In this document: piece by piece, positions 1-4,580 of the stretch
How the letters are laid out: each line of letters opens with the position of its first letter
Numbering within the stretch: position 1 is the first letter of the stretch
Assembly (NCBI GenBank): GCA_903860855.1
Contig: CAIOSF010000229.1
Span: 1-6,323, forward strand
Origin: an uncultured Alphaproteobacteria bacterium
GTDB lineage: Bacteria; Pseudomonadota; Alphaproteobacteria; Rickettsiales; Midichloriaceae
Length of the DNA stretch: 6,323 nt
Direction of reading: 5' to 3'
Program-made: the position numbers and the translations under genes
The notes under the pieces: generated by a model
The model's input: only the letters and a program-made list of their open reading frames with translations
Told to the model about the DNA's origin: nothing
Databases searched by the model: none

Positions 1-156
1 GAATATGGTATTAATGGGTTGTTTATAGGAGTACCAATCATCATCGGAGCTAATGGAGTGGAAAAGGTTATCGAACTTAATCTTAGTGCTGAAGAAAGAG
101 CGATTTTTGATAAGTCAGTGGTCGCAGTAAAAGAACTGATCCAAGCTTTAAAATAA
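1..156 (+). CDS. mdh: Malate dehydrogenase, C-terminal 51 residues (5' truncated by window)
   Basis: The frame is open from the first base and ends at TAA 154-156, giving 51 residues. They match the C-terminal end of the bacterial NAD-dependent malate/lactate dehydrogenase family: a [17 protein letters not shown] stretch followed by an amphipathic helix with the family-typical E..IFDKSV..V..L pattern. The full enzyme (about 310-320 residues in alphaproteobacteria) interconverts malate and oxaloacetate in the cytoplasm as part of the TCA cycle. The Rossmann NAD-binding domain and the catalytic His/Arg/Asp residues lie upstream of the window, so activity cannot be judged here. A lactate dehydrogenase-like member of the same family is the main alternative, because the substrate-selecting residues are not visible. 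A strong palindrome directly downstream suggests transcription ends after this gene. Confidence 0.88.
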   Translation, partial: EYGINGLFIGVPIIIGANGVEKVIELNLSAEERAIFDKSVVAVKELIQALK

Positions 157-160
157 GATG

Positions 161-192
161 ATAGCAAGGAGTCTTGCTATAGCAAGACTCCT
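161..192 (+). terminator. Strong palindrome after mdh, probable transcription terminator
   Basis: Positions 167-192 are a perfect 26-bp palindrome: arms AGGAGTCTTGC and GCAAGACTCCT (11 bp) around a TATA loop, starting 10 nt after the mdh stop. No T-run follows (the next bases are CATCAATTAC), so it is not a textbook Rho-independent terminator. It could instead stabilise the mRNA 3' end. An alternative stem, ATAGCAAG (161-168) with CTTGCTAT (173-180), competes for the same left-arm bases. Confidence 0.5.
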
Positions 193-374
193 CATCAATT
201 ACAAAGCGAAGATTGTTTAACCTTTTGACGTTATTTTGCCTGCTATATGAACATAGCATGTTAAATTTAAGTTAACACATATCGATAAGCATATCGTTTT
301 ATCCTTGTGATCACTAACTAACCTAGAGTGATCTAGGGTTGGCTATATGTTTTCATCTTGCTATATTACAAAAA
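193..374. other. Non-coding, hairpin-rich gap between mdh and the 211-aa gene
   Basis: No convincing coding frame is visible. The stretch holds several small inverted repeats: TGCTAT/ATAGCA at 241-258, TGTTAA/TTAACA at 259-277, CGATA/TATCG at 283-296 followed by TTTT, and a longer imperfect stem at 318-342 (about 10 bp with one bulged G, loop GTGA). CATATCG occurs twice at a 12-bp spacing (278-284 and 290-296). In such AT-rich DNA the short stems may be chance. Their density could also reflect a small RNA or an untranslated leader, but nothing here identifies a known RNA family. Confidence 0.4.
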
Positions 375-385
375 GATGATATAAC
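358..385 (+). promoter_or_regulatory. Candidate sigma70-type promoter for the 211-aa gene
   Basis: TTGCTA (358-363, 4/6 to consensus) and TATAAC (380-385, 5/6) are separated by 16 nt. The predicted start of transcription is near 392, about 64 nt upstream of the ATG at 456. The -10 box lies inside the left arm of a 12-bp inverted repeat, a layout compatible with a repressor site. The assignment rests on motif matching only, in an AT-rich background. Confidence 0.33.
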
Positions 386-424
386 CATTTCATACTATAT
401 GCAGTGTGTAACGGTTATATCATC
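375..424. repeat. Perfect 12-bp inverted repeat upstream of the 211-aa gene
   Basis: GATGATATAACC (375-386) and GGTTATATCATC (413-424) are exact reverse complements separated by 26 nt. The left arm covers the candidate -10 box and the right arm lies about 20-30 nt downstream of the predicted transcription start. This suits a two-site operator bound by a dimeric regulator, or an RNA stem if transcription starts further upstream. A competing shorter pairing, TCATCTT (353-359) with AAGATGA (373-379), shares the left arm. Confidence 0.6.
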
Positions 425-455
425 AATTTAAAACGAATATGTGGGAGGTGTTGTC

Positions 456-1091
456 ATGCAAAATCCAGGGAAAAAAGTACATTTTAGTACACAAGAGCTC
501 AAAGAACGGACCGAGCAAGAACTTGAGTTGTTTGGAAAAATCAGCAATGAGTTGAGGAAAGAGGAGCCTGAAAGCAACGTGTATGAACGCGCAGAGCGCG
601 CACTTGATAAGTTTGAGAATGCAAGAGATCAGAGCTGGCCAGGATTCAAGTTTGGCCCAATGGATTATCTTGATCTTTCAATCGGCACACAAGATCACCT
701 CAAAACACCCACTCTTAAGATCGTGAAACTTGATCATCATGATAGTGGCGGCGAGCTTAATATTAATAGCAGCAAGTTATTTGTGCGCCGGAGCATAGAT
801 TTATTAAAAAAGGAAGGGAAAAACAACCAAGATCATGACAACCATCTAAAAGACCACATATATGGTGAGTTAAAATCTGCTAAGTCTAGTTTTGGACCGA
901 GCAAGAAGTTACCATTTAACTCTAATGAATCTGCATTATTAGACTTCACTCCCTCCCCTGGGCAGATCCTTGATAAACCTAACACATTACAAAAAGTAAC
1001 ATCTCTTACTAATCCCACATTACTAATACAATACGAAGAACATAAATCTGGTCATTATGATGACTTGCAGTGGCCTAAAGTCTACGATTAA
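456..1091 (+). CDS. Hypothetical soluble 211-residue protein, family not recognised
   Basis: I do not recognise this protein. The start is set at ATG 456 because a clear ribosome binding site, GGGAGGTG (443-450), lies just before it; the in-frame GTG at 441 overlaps that site and would have none. The product has no signal peptide and no membrane segment. Residues about 12-58 are highly charged and helix-prone (Glu/Lys/Arg rich, possible coiled coil). A conserved-looking W-P-G-F-K-F-G-P stretch lies at 61-68. Residues 120-145 are rich in His, Asp, Asn and Lys, the middle to C-terminal third is rich in Ser, Asn and Pro, and the end is acidic/aromatic (Y-D-D-L-Q-W-P-K-V-Y-D). It is flanked by non-coding DNA on both sides and probably forms a single-gene unit. 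In a host-associated bacterium it could be a lineage-specific cytoplasmic or secreted protein, but no motif supports a specific role. The good ribosome binding site and the uninterrupted frame argue for a real gene. Confidence 0.65.
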   Translation: MQNPGKKVHFSTQELKERTEQELELFGKISNELRKEEPESNVYERAERALDKFENARDQSWPGFKFGPMDYLDLSIGTQDHLKTPTLKIVKLDHHDSGGELNINSSKLFVRRSIDLLKKEGKNNQDHDNHLKDHIYGELKSAKSSFGPSKKLPFNSNESALLDFTPSPGQILDKPNTLQKVTSLTNPTLLIQYEEHKSGHYDDLQWPKVYD

Positions 1092-1112
1092 ATACACACA
1101 AAGAGCTCTATC

Positions 1113-1142
1113 ATGGTAACCACAATACCATCAATGATGGTA
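1113..1142. repeat. Overlapping small inverted repeats after the 211-aa gene
   Basis: TACCATC (1126-1132) and GATGGTA (1136-1142) form a 7-bp stem around AAT, 34 nt after the stop codon. ATGGTA (1113-1118) can instead pair with TACCAT (1126-1131). The two pairings exclude each other. There is no T-run afterwards, so a terminator role is uncertain. Confidence 0.35.
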
Positions 1143-1201
1143 ATAGTTATATAGAATAGCAAGTCCCAATCTATACTACATCGACTTAAGGTAAATATTC
1201 G

Positions 1202-1231
1202 TTGCCGCTTACATGATTGCAGATATATAAT
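1202..1231 (+). promoter_or_regulatory. Candidate promoter of the HAD phosphatase gene
   Basis: A perfect TATAAT (1226-1231) is preceded at 18 nt by TTGCCG (1202-1207, 4/6 to the -35 consensus). Transcription would start near 1238, leaving a leader of about 30 nt before ATG 1268. The -10 box overlaps the apex of a long dyad (1208-1247), so a regulator bound there would block RNA polymerase directly. Confidence 0.42.
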
Positions 1232-1247
1232 CTGCCAATCTTGTAAG
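1208..1247. repeat. 40-nt imperfect inverted repeat centred on the -10 box
   Basis: CTTACA (1208-1213) pairs with TGTAAG (1242-1247), a T-T mismatch follows, then GATTGCAGAT (1215-1224) pairs with ATCTGCCAATC (1230-1240) with one bulged C. The loop is ATATA (1225-1229). That is 16 paired positions ending 20 nt before the HAD start codon. It may be a DNA operator, or a hairpin in read-through transcripts from upstream. Confidence 0.6.
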
Positions 1248-1267
1248 TATTATATATAACACAGCTA

Positions 1268-1942
1268 ATGCACTTTACTAAGCCAAAGGCAATATTATTT
1301 GATTGGGACAACACTCTGGTCATATCAAGGAGTATCATGTATCAAGCCTTGAACGCAGCCATCAAACAGATGGACCTGGATCCAAATCTTTTATCATCGC
1401 AGCAATTTCATGACTCTCGCCATTTTTCCATTCGCGATGCTTTTCCTCGTATTTTTGGCGATACATGGGAAGAGGCATTTAAAATCTACGATGAACATTT
1501 TCGTGCAATCCATCTAGGCCAAATCCTTCTGATGCCTGAAGTAATGGAATTTCTGAAACTGATGCAAAAAGATGGCATACCAATGTCCATAGTGAGCAAT
1601 AAGGATGGCCCCTACCTAAGGCAAGAGGCCGAAAAATTTGGTATTACAAAATATTTTTACCGTATCATTGGCTCTTATGATACTAATGCCGATAAGCCAT
1701 CGGCAGAACCAGTAAAGACAGCAATCGTCGGCATGGATATAGATAAATGCGATCATAACGTATGGTTCATTGGTGACAGCATCGTCGATCTCCAATGTGC
1801 CCAAAACAGCGGTTGTCTACCCATACTATTCGGTGAAAACTCCGATGACATTGAGGAGGCAAACAAACGGGGCCTGAAGCACCTGCAGGCGGTTGACTTT
1901 GATCAATTAAAGAGCATTTACTTAAGTATCAGAGCCCGTTGA
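1268..1942 (+). CDS. HAD-superfamily hydrolase, phosphoglycolate phosphatase-like
   Basis: The 224-residue protein carries the four HAD catalytic motifs in order. Motif I is FDWDNT at 11-16, with nucleophile Asp12 and acid/base Asp14. Motif II is Ser110 in IVSNK, motif III is Lys143 in DKPSAEP, and motif IV is GDSIVD at 169-174, with Asp170 and Asp174 for Mg2+. Residues about 18-85 form an alpha-helical C1-type cap, as in subfamily IA phosphatases such as phosphoglycolate phosphatase and phosphonatase. It should be a cytoplasmic Mg2+-dependent phosphomonoesterase; the substrate cannot be read from the sequence. The start is fixed within a few residues because motif I lies at residue 11 and no later ATG precedes it. 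No Shine-Dalgarno sequence is visible before ATG 1268. The gene stands alone, with its own candidate promoter inside a dyad. A weak GCCC/GGGT stem followed by six T (1934-1963) at its 3' end is only a faint terminator candidate. Confidence 0.9.
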   Translation: MHFTKPKAILFDWDNTLVISRSIMYQALNAAIKQMDLDPNLLSSQQFHDSRHFSIRDAFPRIFGDTWEEAFKIYDEHFRAIHLGQILLMPEVMEFLKLMQKDGIPMSIVSNKDGPYLRQEAEKFGITKYFYRIIGSYDTNADKPSAEPVKTAIVGMDIDKCDHNVWFIGDSIVDLQCAQNSGCLPILFGENSDDIEEANKRGLKHLQAVDFDQLKSIYLSIRAR

Positions 1943-2085
1943 TGAAATTTGGGTAGATTTTTTCTATTTGCCATCATCTTTATTCAAATAATCAAGATAA
2001 AGCACCAAACGAACCAGAAGGAAGCCACATGAAATTTTGATTTCCAATGCGGCGCTATAGAATTCACAAGCATGATTGTGTACAA
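1943..2085. other. Non-coding gap between HAD gene and mscS promoter
   Basis: No gene is seen. Six T residues (1958-1963) follow the HAD stop codon. CTTTAT (1978-1983) can pair with ATAAAG (1997-2002) across a 13-nt loop. CACAA (2065-2069) pairs with TTGTG (2076-2080) just upstream of the mscS -35 box and could be a small regulator site. All are weak signals. Confidence 0.3.
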
Positions 2086-2114
2086 TAGACCAGGTTATTC
2101 ATGCGTTATATAAT
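2086..2114 (+). promoter_or_regulatory. Probable sigma70-type promoter of the mscS unit
   Basis: TAGACC (2086-2091, 4/6) and a perfect TATAAT (2109-2114) are separated by exactly 17 nt. Transcription would begin near 2121, about 40 nt before the candidate leader frame at 2161 and about 96 nt before mscS. A dyad, TCATGC..TATAT (2099-2111) with ATATAGCATGA (2128-2138), has its left arm over the -10 box; pairing is 11 bp with a two-base GT bulge. Confidence 0.52.
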
Positions 2115-2160
2115 ATGCCGTAGAAGAATATAGCATGATGAACTGGACAAGGGGTTGGTG

Positions 2161-2220
2161 ATGATACATAGCCATGAGCAAAACAATAGCTACGCACAAA
2201 AAGTACCAATAGCCAAATGA
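2161..2220 (+). CDS. Candidate 19-residue leader peptide overlapping the mscS start
   Basis: ATG 2161 opens a 19-codon frame (MIHSHEQNNSYAQKVPIAK) preceded by AAGGGG (2149-2154) at a 6-nt spacing. Its TGA (2218-2220) overlaps the mscS ATG (2217-2219) in an ATGA arrangement typical of translational coupling. mscS itself has no visible ribosome binding site, so ribosomes finishing this frame could restart on mscS. The peptide is hydrophilic and resembles nothing I know. It may serve only to deliver ribosomes, and chance is a real alternative at this length. Confidence 0.35.
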   Translation: MIHSHEQNNSYAQKVPIAK

Positions 2221-3332
2221 CGATAGATAGTAAGTTAATTGCTAAGATGATAACAGACGGTGAGCTAATCTTTGTCCTGCAAATTGCTCTACTTTGTCTC
2301 ACAACTTTTGTTGTTTTGTTTATAGCACGCCTTTTGATCAAAAAAAGACTAAAAAAACTCGACAATACAGACGATAATACCATTAATAGAGACGAGAGCA
2401 TCCTCAATGGAGACGAGCACTATTGGCAAAAAAGCATATTAAGCGTTGCCAACTTACCATTAAGTCTGGCTATTGTGACGGTTGGCCTAACTAGCACGGC
2501 AGCATTGGTAGCAAGACATTATTCCTTGTCAGCATTAGTATCGATAGAATCCGTTCGCGCTATATGCATCATAATCCTAACCACTTGGTTTCTCTCTAGG
2601 ATCACAGGAAAAATCGAGCCATATCTCGCAACTCAACGCAAATACAAAATTGATAAAGCTAGCGCTGATACCATTGTAAAGCTTATAACAGTCACAATAT
2701 TTCTGAGTGGTTTTCTTGCCCTACTTGATGCTATTGGCTTCAGCATTCAAACCATCCTAGCTTTCGGCGGTCTGAGCAGTGTGATCTTGGGTTTAGCAGC
2801 AAAAGATTTCATAGCAGGGCTGTACGGGACATTCATTATCTATTTCGACAAACCTTTTGTTGTGGGAGATACAATTAGGATTAATATCGATAAAGTCAAT
2901 ACGACAGAGGGAGTAGTTGAAAAAATAACATGGCGCCTAACTCAGCTTCGAGCTCTGGACAAAAAAGCCGTATTTATCCCCAACTCCCAATTTTCTTCAA
3001 TATTAGTAGAGAATGCCACTCGCTCATCCTATCACAAGTTGATGTTACACCTTGATATAGCCTATGGTAATCAATCTAATCATATAAAAGATATAATAAG
3101 CAAAGTCGTGCAAAGCTTGCATAAACTTGACTCATGCATCAGTGGTAATGATACTATGGTCGAGCTATATGCCTTGAGCGAAGCCAGAATCGGAGTTAAG
3201 ATTTCACTATTTTTATACTACTCACCTGATAAACCAAAACGACTTAGAGAGATGAAGAGTACTGTCACCGTCGCGGTTTGCAGTACTATGAATGATCTTG
3301 GCCTGAGATTTACTGGGAAGATAGAGGGGTAA
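2217..3332 (+). CDS. MscS-family small-conductance mechanosensitive ion channel
   Basis: The 371-residue inner-membrane protein should gate in response to membrane tension and release solutes during hypo-osmotic shock. Hydrophobic segments lie at about 17-40, 76-100, 111-129 and 152-172. The pore-lining helix region follows at about 176-210, with the family signature of small residues (LAFGGLSSVILGLAAKDF) and then FDKPFVVGDTIRI (210-222). The beta domain shows EGVVEKITWR..QLRALDKKAVFIPNSQF (231-259), ending in the hallmark PN, and residues about 275-368 form the C-terminal alpha/beta domain. With four or five membrane segments it is longer than the three-helix E. coli MscS (286 residues) and resembles the YbdG/YnaI-type extended members. 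A polar, charged loop (41-70) separates the first two helices. ATG 2217 is the only start after an upstream in-frame stop; the next in-frame ATG is at residue 11. It lacks a Shine-Dalgarno sequence and may depend on the overlapping leader frame. No clear terminator follows. Confidence 0.92.
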   Translation: MTIDSKLIAKMITDGELIFVLQIALLCLTTFVVLFIARLLIKKRLKKLDNTDDNTINRDESILNGDEHYWQKSILSVANLPLSLAIVTVGLTSTAALVARHYSLSALVSIESVRAICIIILTTWFLSRITGKIEPYLATQRKYKIDKASADTIVKLITVTIFLSGFLALLDAIGFSIQTILAFGGLSSVILGLAAKDFIAGLYGTFIIYFDKPFVVGDTIRINIDKVNTTEGVVEKITWRLTQLRALDKKAVFIPNSQFSSILVENATRSSYHKLMLHLDIAYGNQSNHIKDIISKVVQSLHKLDSCISGNDTMVELYALSEARIGVKISLFLYYSPDKPKRLREMKSTVTVAVCSTMNDLGLRFTGKIEG

Positions 3333-3652
3333 CGTCTCGTATCTAAATCTTGATAACACTATGATATTTTACTAACTCACCTTACGCAAGCGCTGAAAAA
3401 TAAGAAAAGAATTGATAGAAATAAGCAAGTCTATGATGCAATAATACCAAGTTCCCACATGAAATGGACGGAGTCAAATGCAATAGACAAGCCGCAGGTG
3501 AAGTCAAATTAGCTCTGATAAAGCGACGAGATTTTTGGGTAAATACTCCCGAAATACTGGCATAATTTATATTTACTTGCAAATATTCAATAGTAGATTG
3601 AATTTATATATCTCCTATATAGGCAACCACCACACTCATTATCAAAATAGAA
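3333..3652. other. Long non-coding gap before the sdh promoter
   Basis: No supported gene lies in these 320 bases. A 17-codon frame at 3459-3512 lacks a ribosome binding site, and a 66-codon frame on the minus strand (3382-3582) has no recognisable motif. Structured elements are ATTCAAT/ATTGAAT (3585-3603, 7-bp stem, 5-nt loop) and the palindrome CCTATATAGG (3614-3623), which lies 29 nt upstream of the sdhC -35 box and could be a regulator site. The remainder may be decayed coding sequence or the mscS 3' untranslated region; nothing decides this. Confidence 0.4.
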
Positions 3653-3681
3653 TTGGCAAAATAAACCAACCTGTATACAAT
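3653..3681 (+). promoter_or_regulatory. Near-consensus promoter of the sdhCDA operon
   Basis: TTGGCA (3653-3658, 5/6) and TACAAT (3676-3681, 5/6) are 17 nt apart, the optimal spacing. This is the best-scoring promoter in the window. Transcription should start near 3688. The -10 box covers the in-frame ATG at 3680, so that codon would not be in the transcript, which supports ATG 3728 as the sdhC start. Confidence 0.62.
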
Positions 3682-3727
3682 GTGCAATTATTCAGTGTAT
3701 AAAGTTCCAAAAGGCTATTTTTGCTAT

Positions 3728-4105
3728 ATGATAAAAGCTAAAGGAAGACCTCTTTCACCTCACCTGACTATATATAAACCCCAGATAACTTCGGTTATGT
3801 CTATAGTTAATAGAATTACCGGAGTCGTGTTCTTCATGGGGTTGGCCATAGTGCTTTGGACAATTATTTTGCATCTAACTTCTTGTGATTGCGTCCTAAC
3901 CATCCTACGCACTGCTTCTTTTACTCTAATCGGCAAGCTTATGGTTTTCGTCTGGATCTATAGTATGATGATCCATACATGTGGTGGTATCCGTTATCTT
4001 TTTTGGAGTTGCGGTAAGGGATTTGAGTTGAAACAGGTTGAAACTTCAGGATATGCAATTCTCATTGTGGCTTTTGTTATTGCCCTGAGCGTGATGCTCA
4101 TTTGA
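3728..4105 (+). CDS. sdhC: Succinate dehydrogenase cytochrome b556 membrane subunit
   Basis: SdhC is one of two membrane anchors of respiratory complex II. It holds haem b and the ubiquinone site and passes electrons from succinate to the quinone pool. The 125-residue product opens with the family motif RPLSPHLTIYKPQ (7-19). It has three membrane helices (about 24-49, 63-92 and 107-125). Ser25 and Arg29 match the E. coli quinone-site Ser27 and Arg31. His83 is the predicted axial haem ligand (E. coli His84). The usual H-x3-G-I-R-H-L-x-W-D signature reads here as H-T-C-G-G-I-R-Y-L-F-W-S, so the second His and the Asp are replaced by Tyr90 and Ser94; the His before Arg in the SxxHR motif is Asn28. 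An upstream ATG (3680) would add 16 residues but sits inside the promoter -10 box, so 3728 is preferred; no good Shine-Dalgarno sequence precedes either. It is the first gene of the sdhC-sdhD-sdhA operon, 80 nt before sdhD. Confidence 0.93.
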   Translation: MIKAKGRPLSPHLTIYKPQITSVMSIVNRITGVVFFMGLAIVLWTIILHLTSCDCVLTILRTASFTLIGKLMVFVWIYSMMIHTCGGIRYLFWSCGKGFELKQVETSGYAILIVAFVIALSVMLI

Positions 4106-4142
4106 GGTTCATTTTAGGCTGACGTCTGAAAGACCGATTTTT

Positions 4143-4180
4143 AAGAGGAGAGATATGGTAATTCTAACTTATTTTAGGAA
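4143..4180 (+). promoter_or_regulatory. Two ribosome binding sites before sdhD
   Basis: AAGAGGAG (4143-4150) is the stronger site and lies 4 nt before ATG 4155, which opens a 15-codon frame (MVILTYFRKLNEKCN) ending at TAG 4202, inside sdhD. AGGAA (4176-4180) lies 5 nt before the sdhD ATG at 4186 and is the site for sdhD itself. The short frame overlaps sdhD by 17 nt in a different frame. It may tune sdhD translation, or the strong site may simply be a standby site. Confidence 0.4.
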
Positions 4181-4185
4181 ACTCA

Positions 4186-4530
4186 ATGAAAAATGCAACT
4201 AGTATCTATATAAGACAAAGAGTTACAGGATTGCTCCTTATACCTCTTGCCATCTGGTTTTCTTTTATAGTTCGACATCTCTTTCTGATAACATCAGATC
4301 ATTCTGATGTTATCAGAGATATATTAGATTCTCCCAGCCAGCTTACGGCTTTTGTTTTATTCGCTTCTTTTGGCCTTTACCATGGATACCTAGGCCTATC
4401 GAACATAATCGATGACTATGTTCACTGCAAAGTCGGTAATAAAGTTATGAGAACGATGCTATTTCTATTCTCTGTTATAACTCTCGTTGCCTTTATAACG
4501 CTAATGCTACGCGCCCATATCTCATCATAA
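4186..4530 (+). CDS. sdhD: Succinate dehydrogenase hydrophobic membrane anchor subunit
   Basis: SdhD is the second complex II membrane anchor and completes the haem b and ubiquinone pocket with SdhC. The 114-residue protein starts with the family pattern YIRQRVTGLLLIPLAIW (8-24). It has three membrane helices at about 14-36, 51-74 and 86-109. His66 in LYHGYLGL is the predicted haem ligand (E. coli SdhD His71). Asp77-Tyr78 in IIDDYVH sits at the same spacing (11 and 12 residues after the His) as E. coli Asp82-Tyr83, the Tyr being a ubiquinone contact. Unlike SdhC, its key residues are all standard. ATG 4186 has AGGAA 5 nt upstream and gives the expected short N-terminus. It lies 80 nt after sdhC and 50 nt before sdhA with no terminator between, so the three are probably cotranscribed from the promoter at 3653-3681. 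Confidence 0.92.
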   Translation: MKNATSIYIRQRVTGLLLIPLAIWFSFIVRHLFLITSDHSDVIRDILDSPSQLTAFVLFASFGLYHGYLGLSNIIDDYVHCKVGNKVMRTMLFLFSVITLVAFITLMLRAHISS

Positions 4531-4580
4531 TATCTAACATCGTCATCATAACTAAATTAAGGTTAAACACAGGAGCATAA

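Noticed and set aside
441..455. GTG 441 as start of the 211-residue gene
   Set aside because: The GTG overlaps GGGAGGTG, the binding site that ideally positions ATG 456, and has no site of its own upstream.
1934..1963. GCCC/GGGT stem followed by six T after the HAD gene as a terminator
   Set aside because: The stem is only 4 bp with one G-T pair and a 13-nt loop, and it overlaps the stop codon; too weak to call.
1212..2078. CATGATTG occurring at 1212-1219 and 2071-2078, both upstream of promoters
   Set aside because: It sits at different distances from the two -10 boxes, and one shared 8-mer in this much sequence is expected by chance.
2099..2407. Hydrophobic 102-codon frame on the minus strand overlapping the mscS start
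   Set aside because: It is antisense to the first membrane helix of MscS, which explains its hydrophobic composition.
3459..3512. 17-codon frame starting MKWTES on the + strand
   Set aside because: No ribosome binding site and no similarity to a known peptide; also far from any start it could couple to.
3382..3582. 66-codon frame on the minus strand in the gap before sdhC
   Set aside because: No recognisable motif and no supporting neighbour; an open frame of this length is expected by chance.
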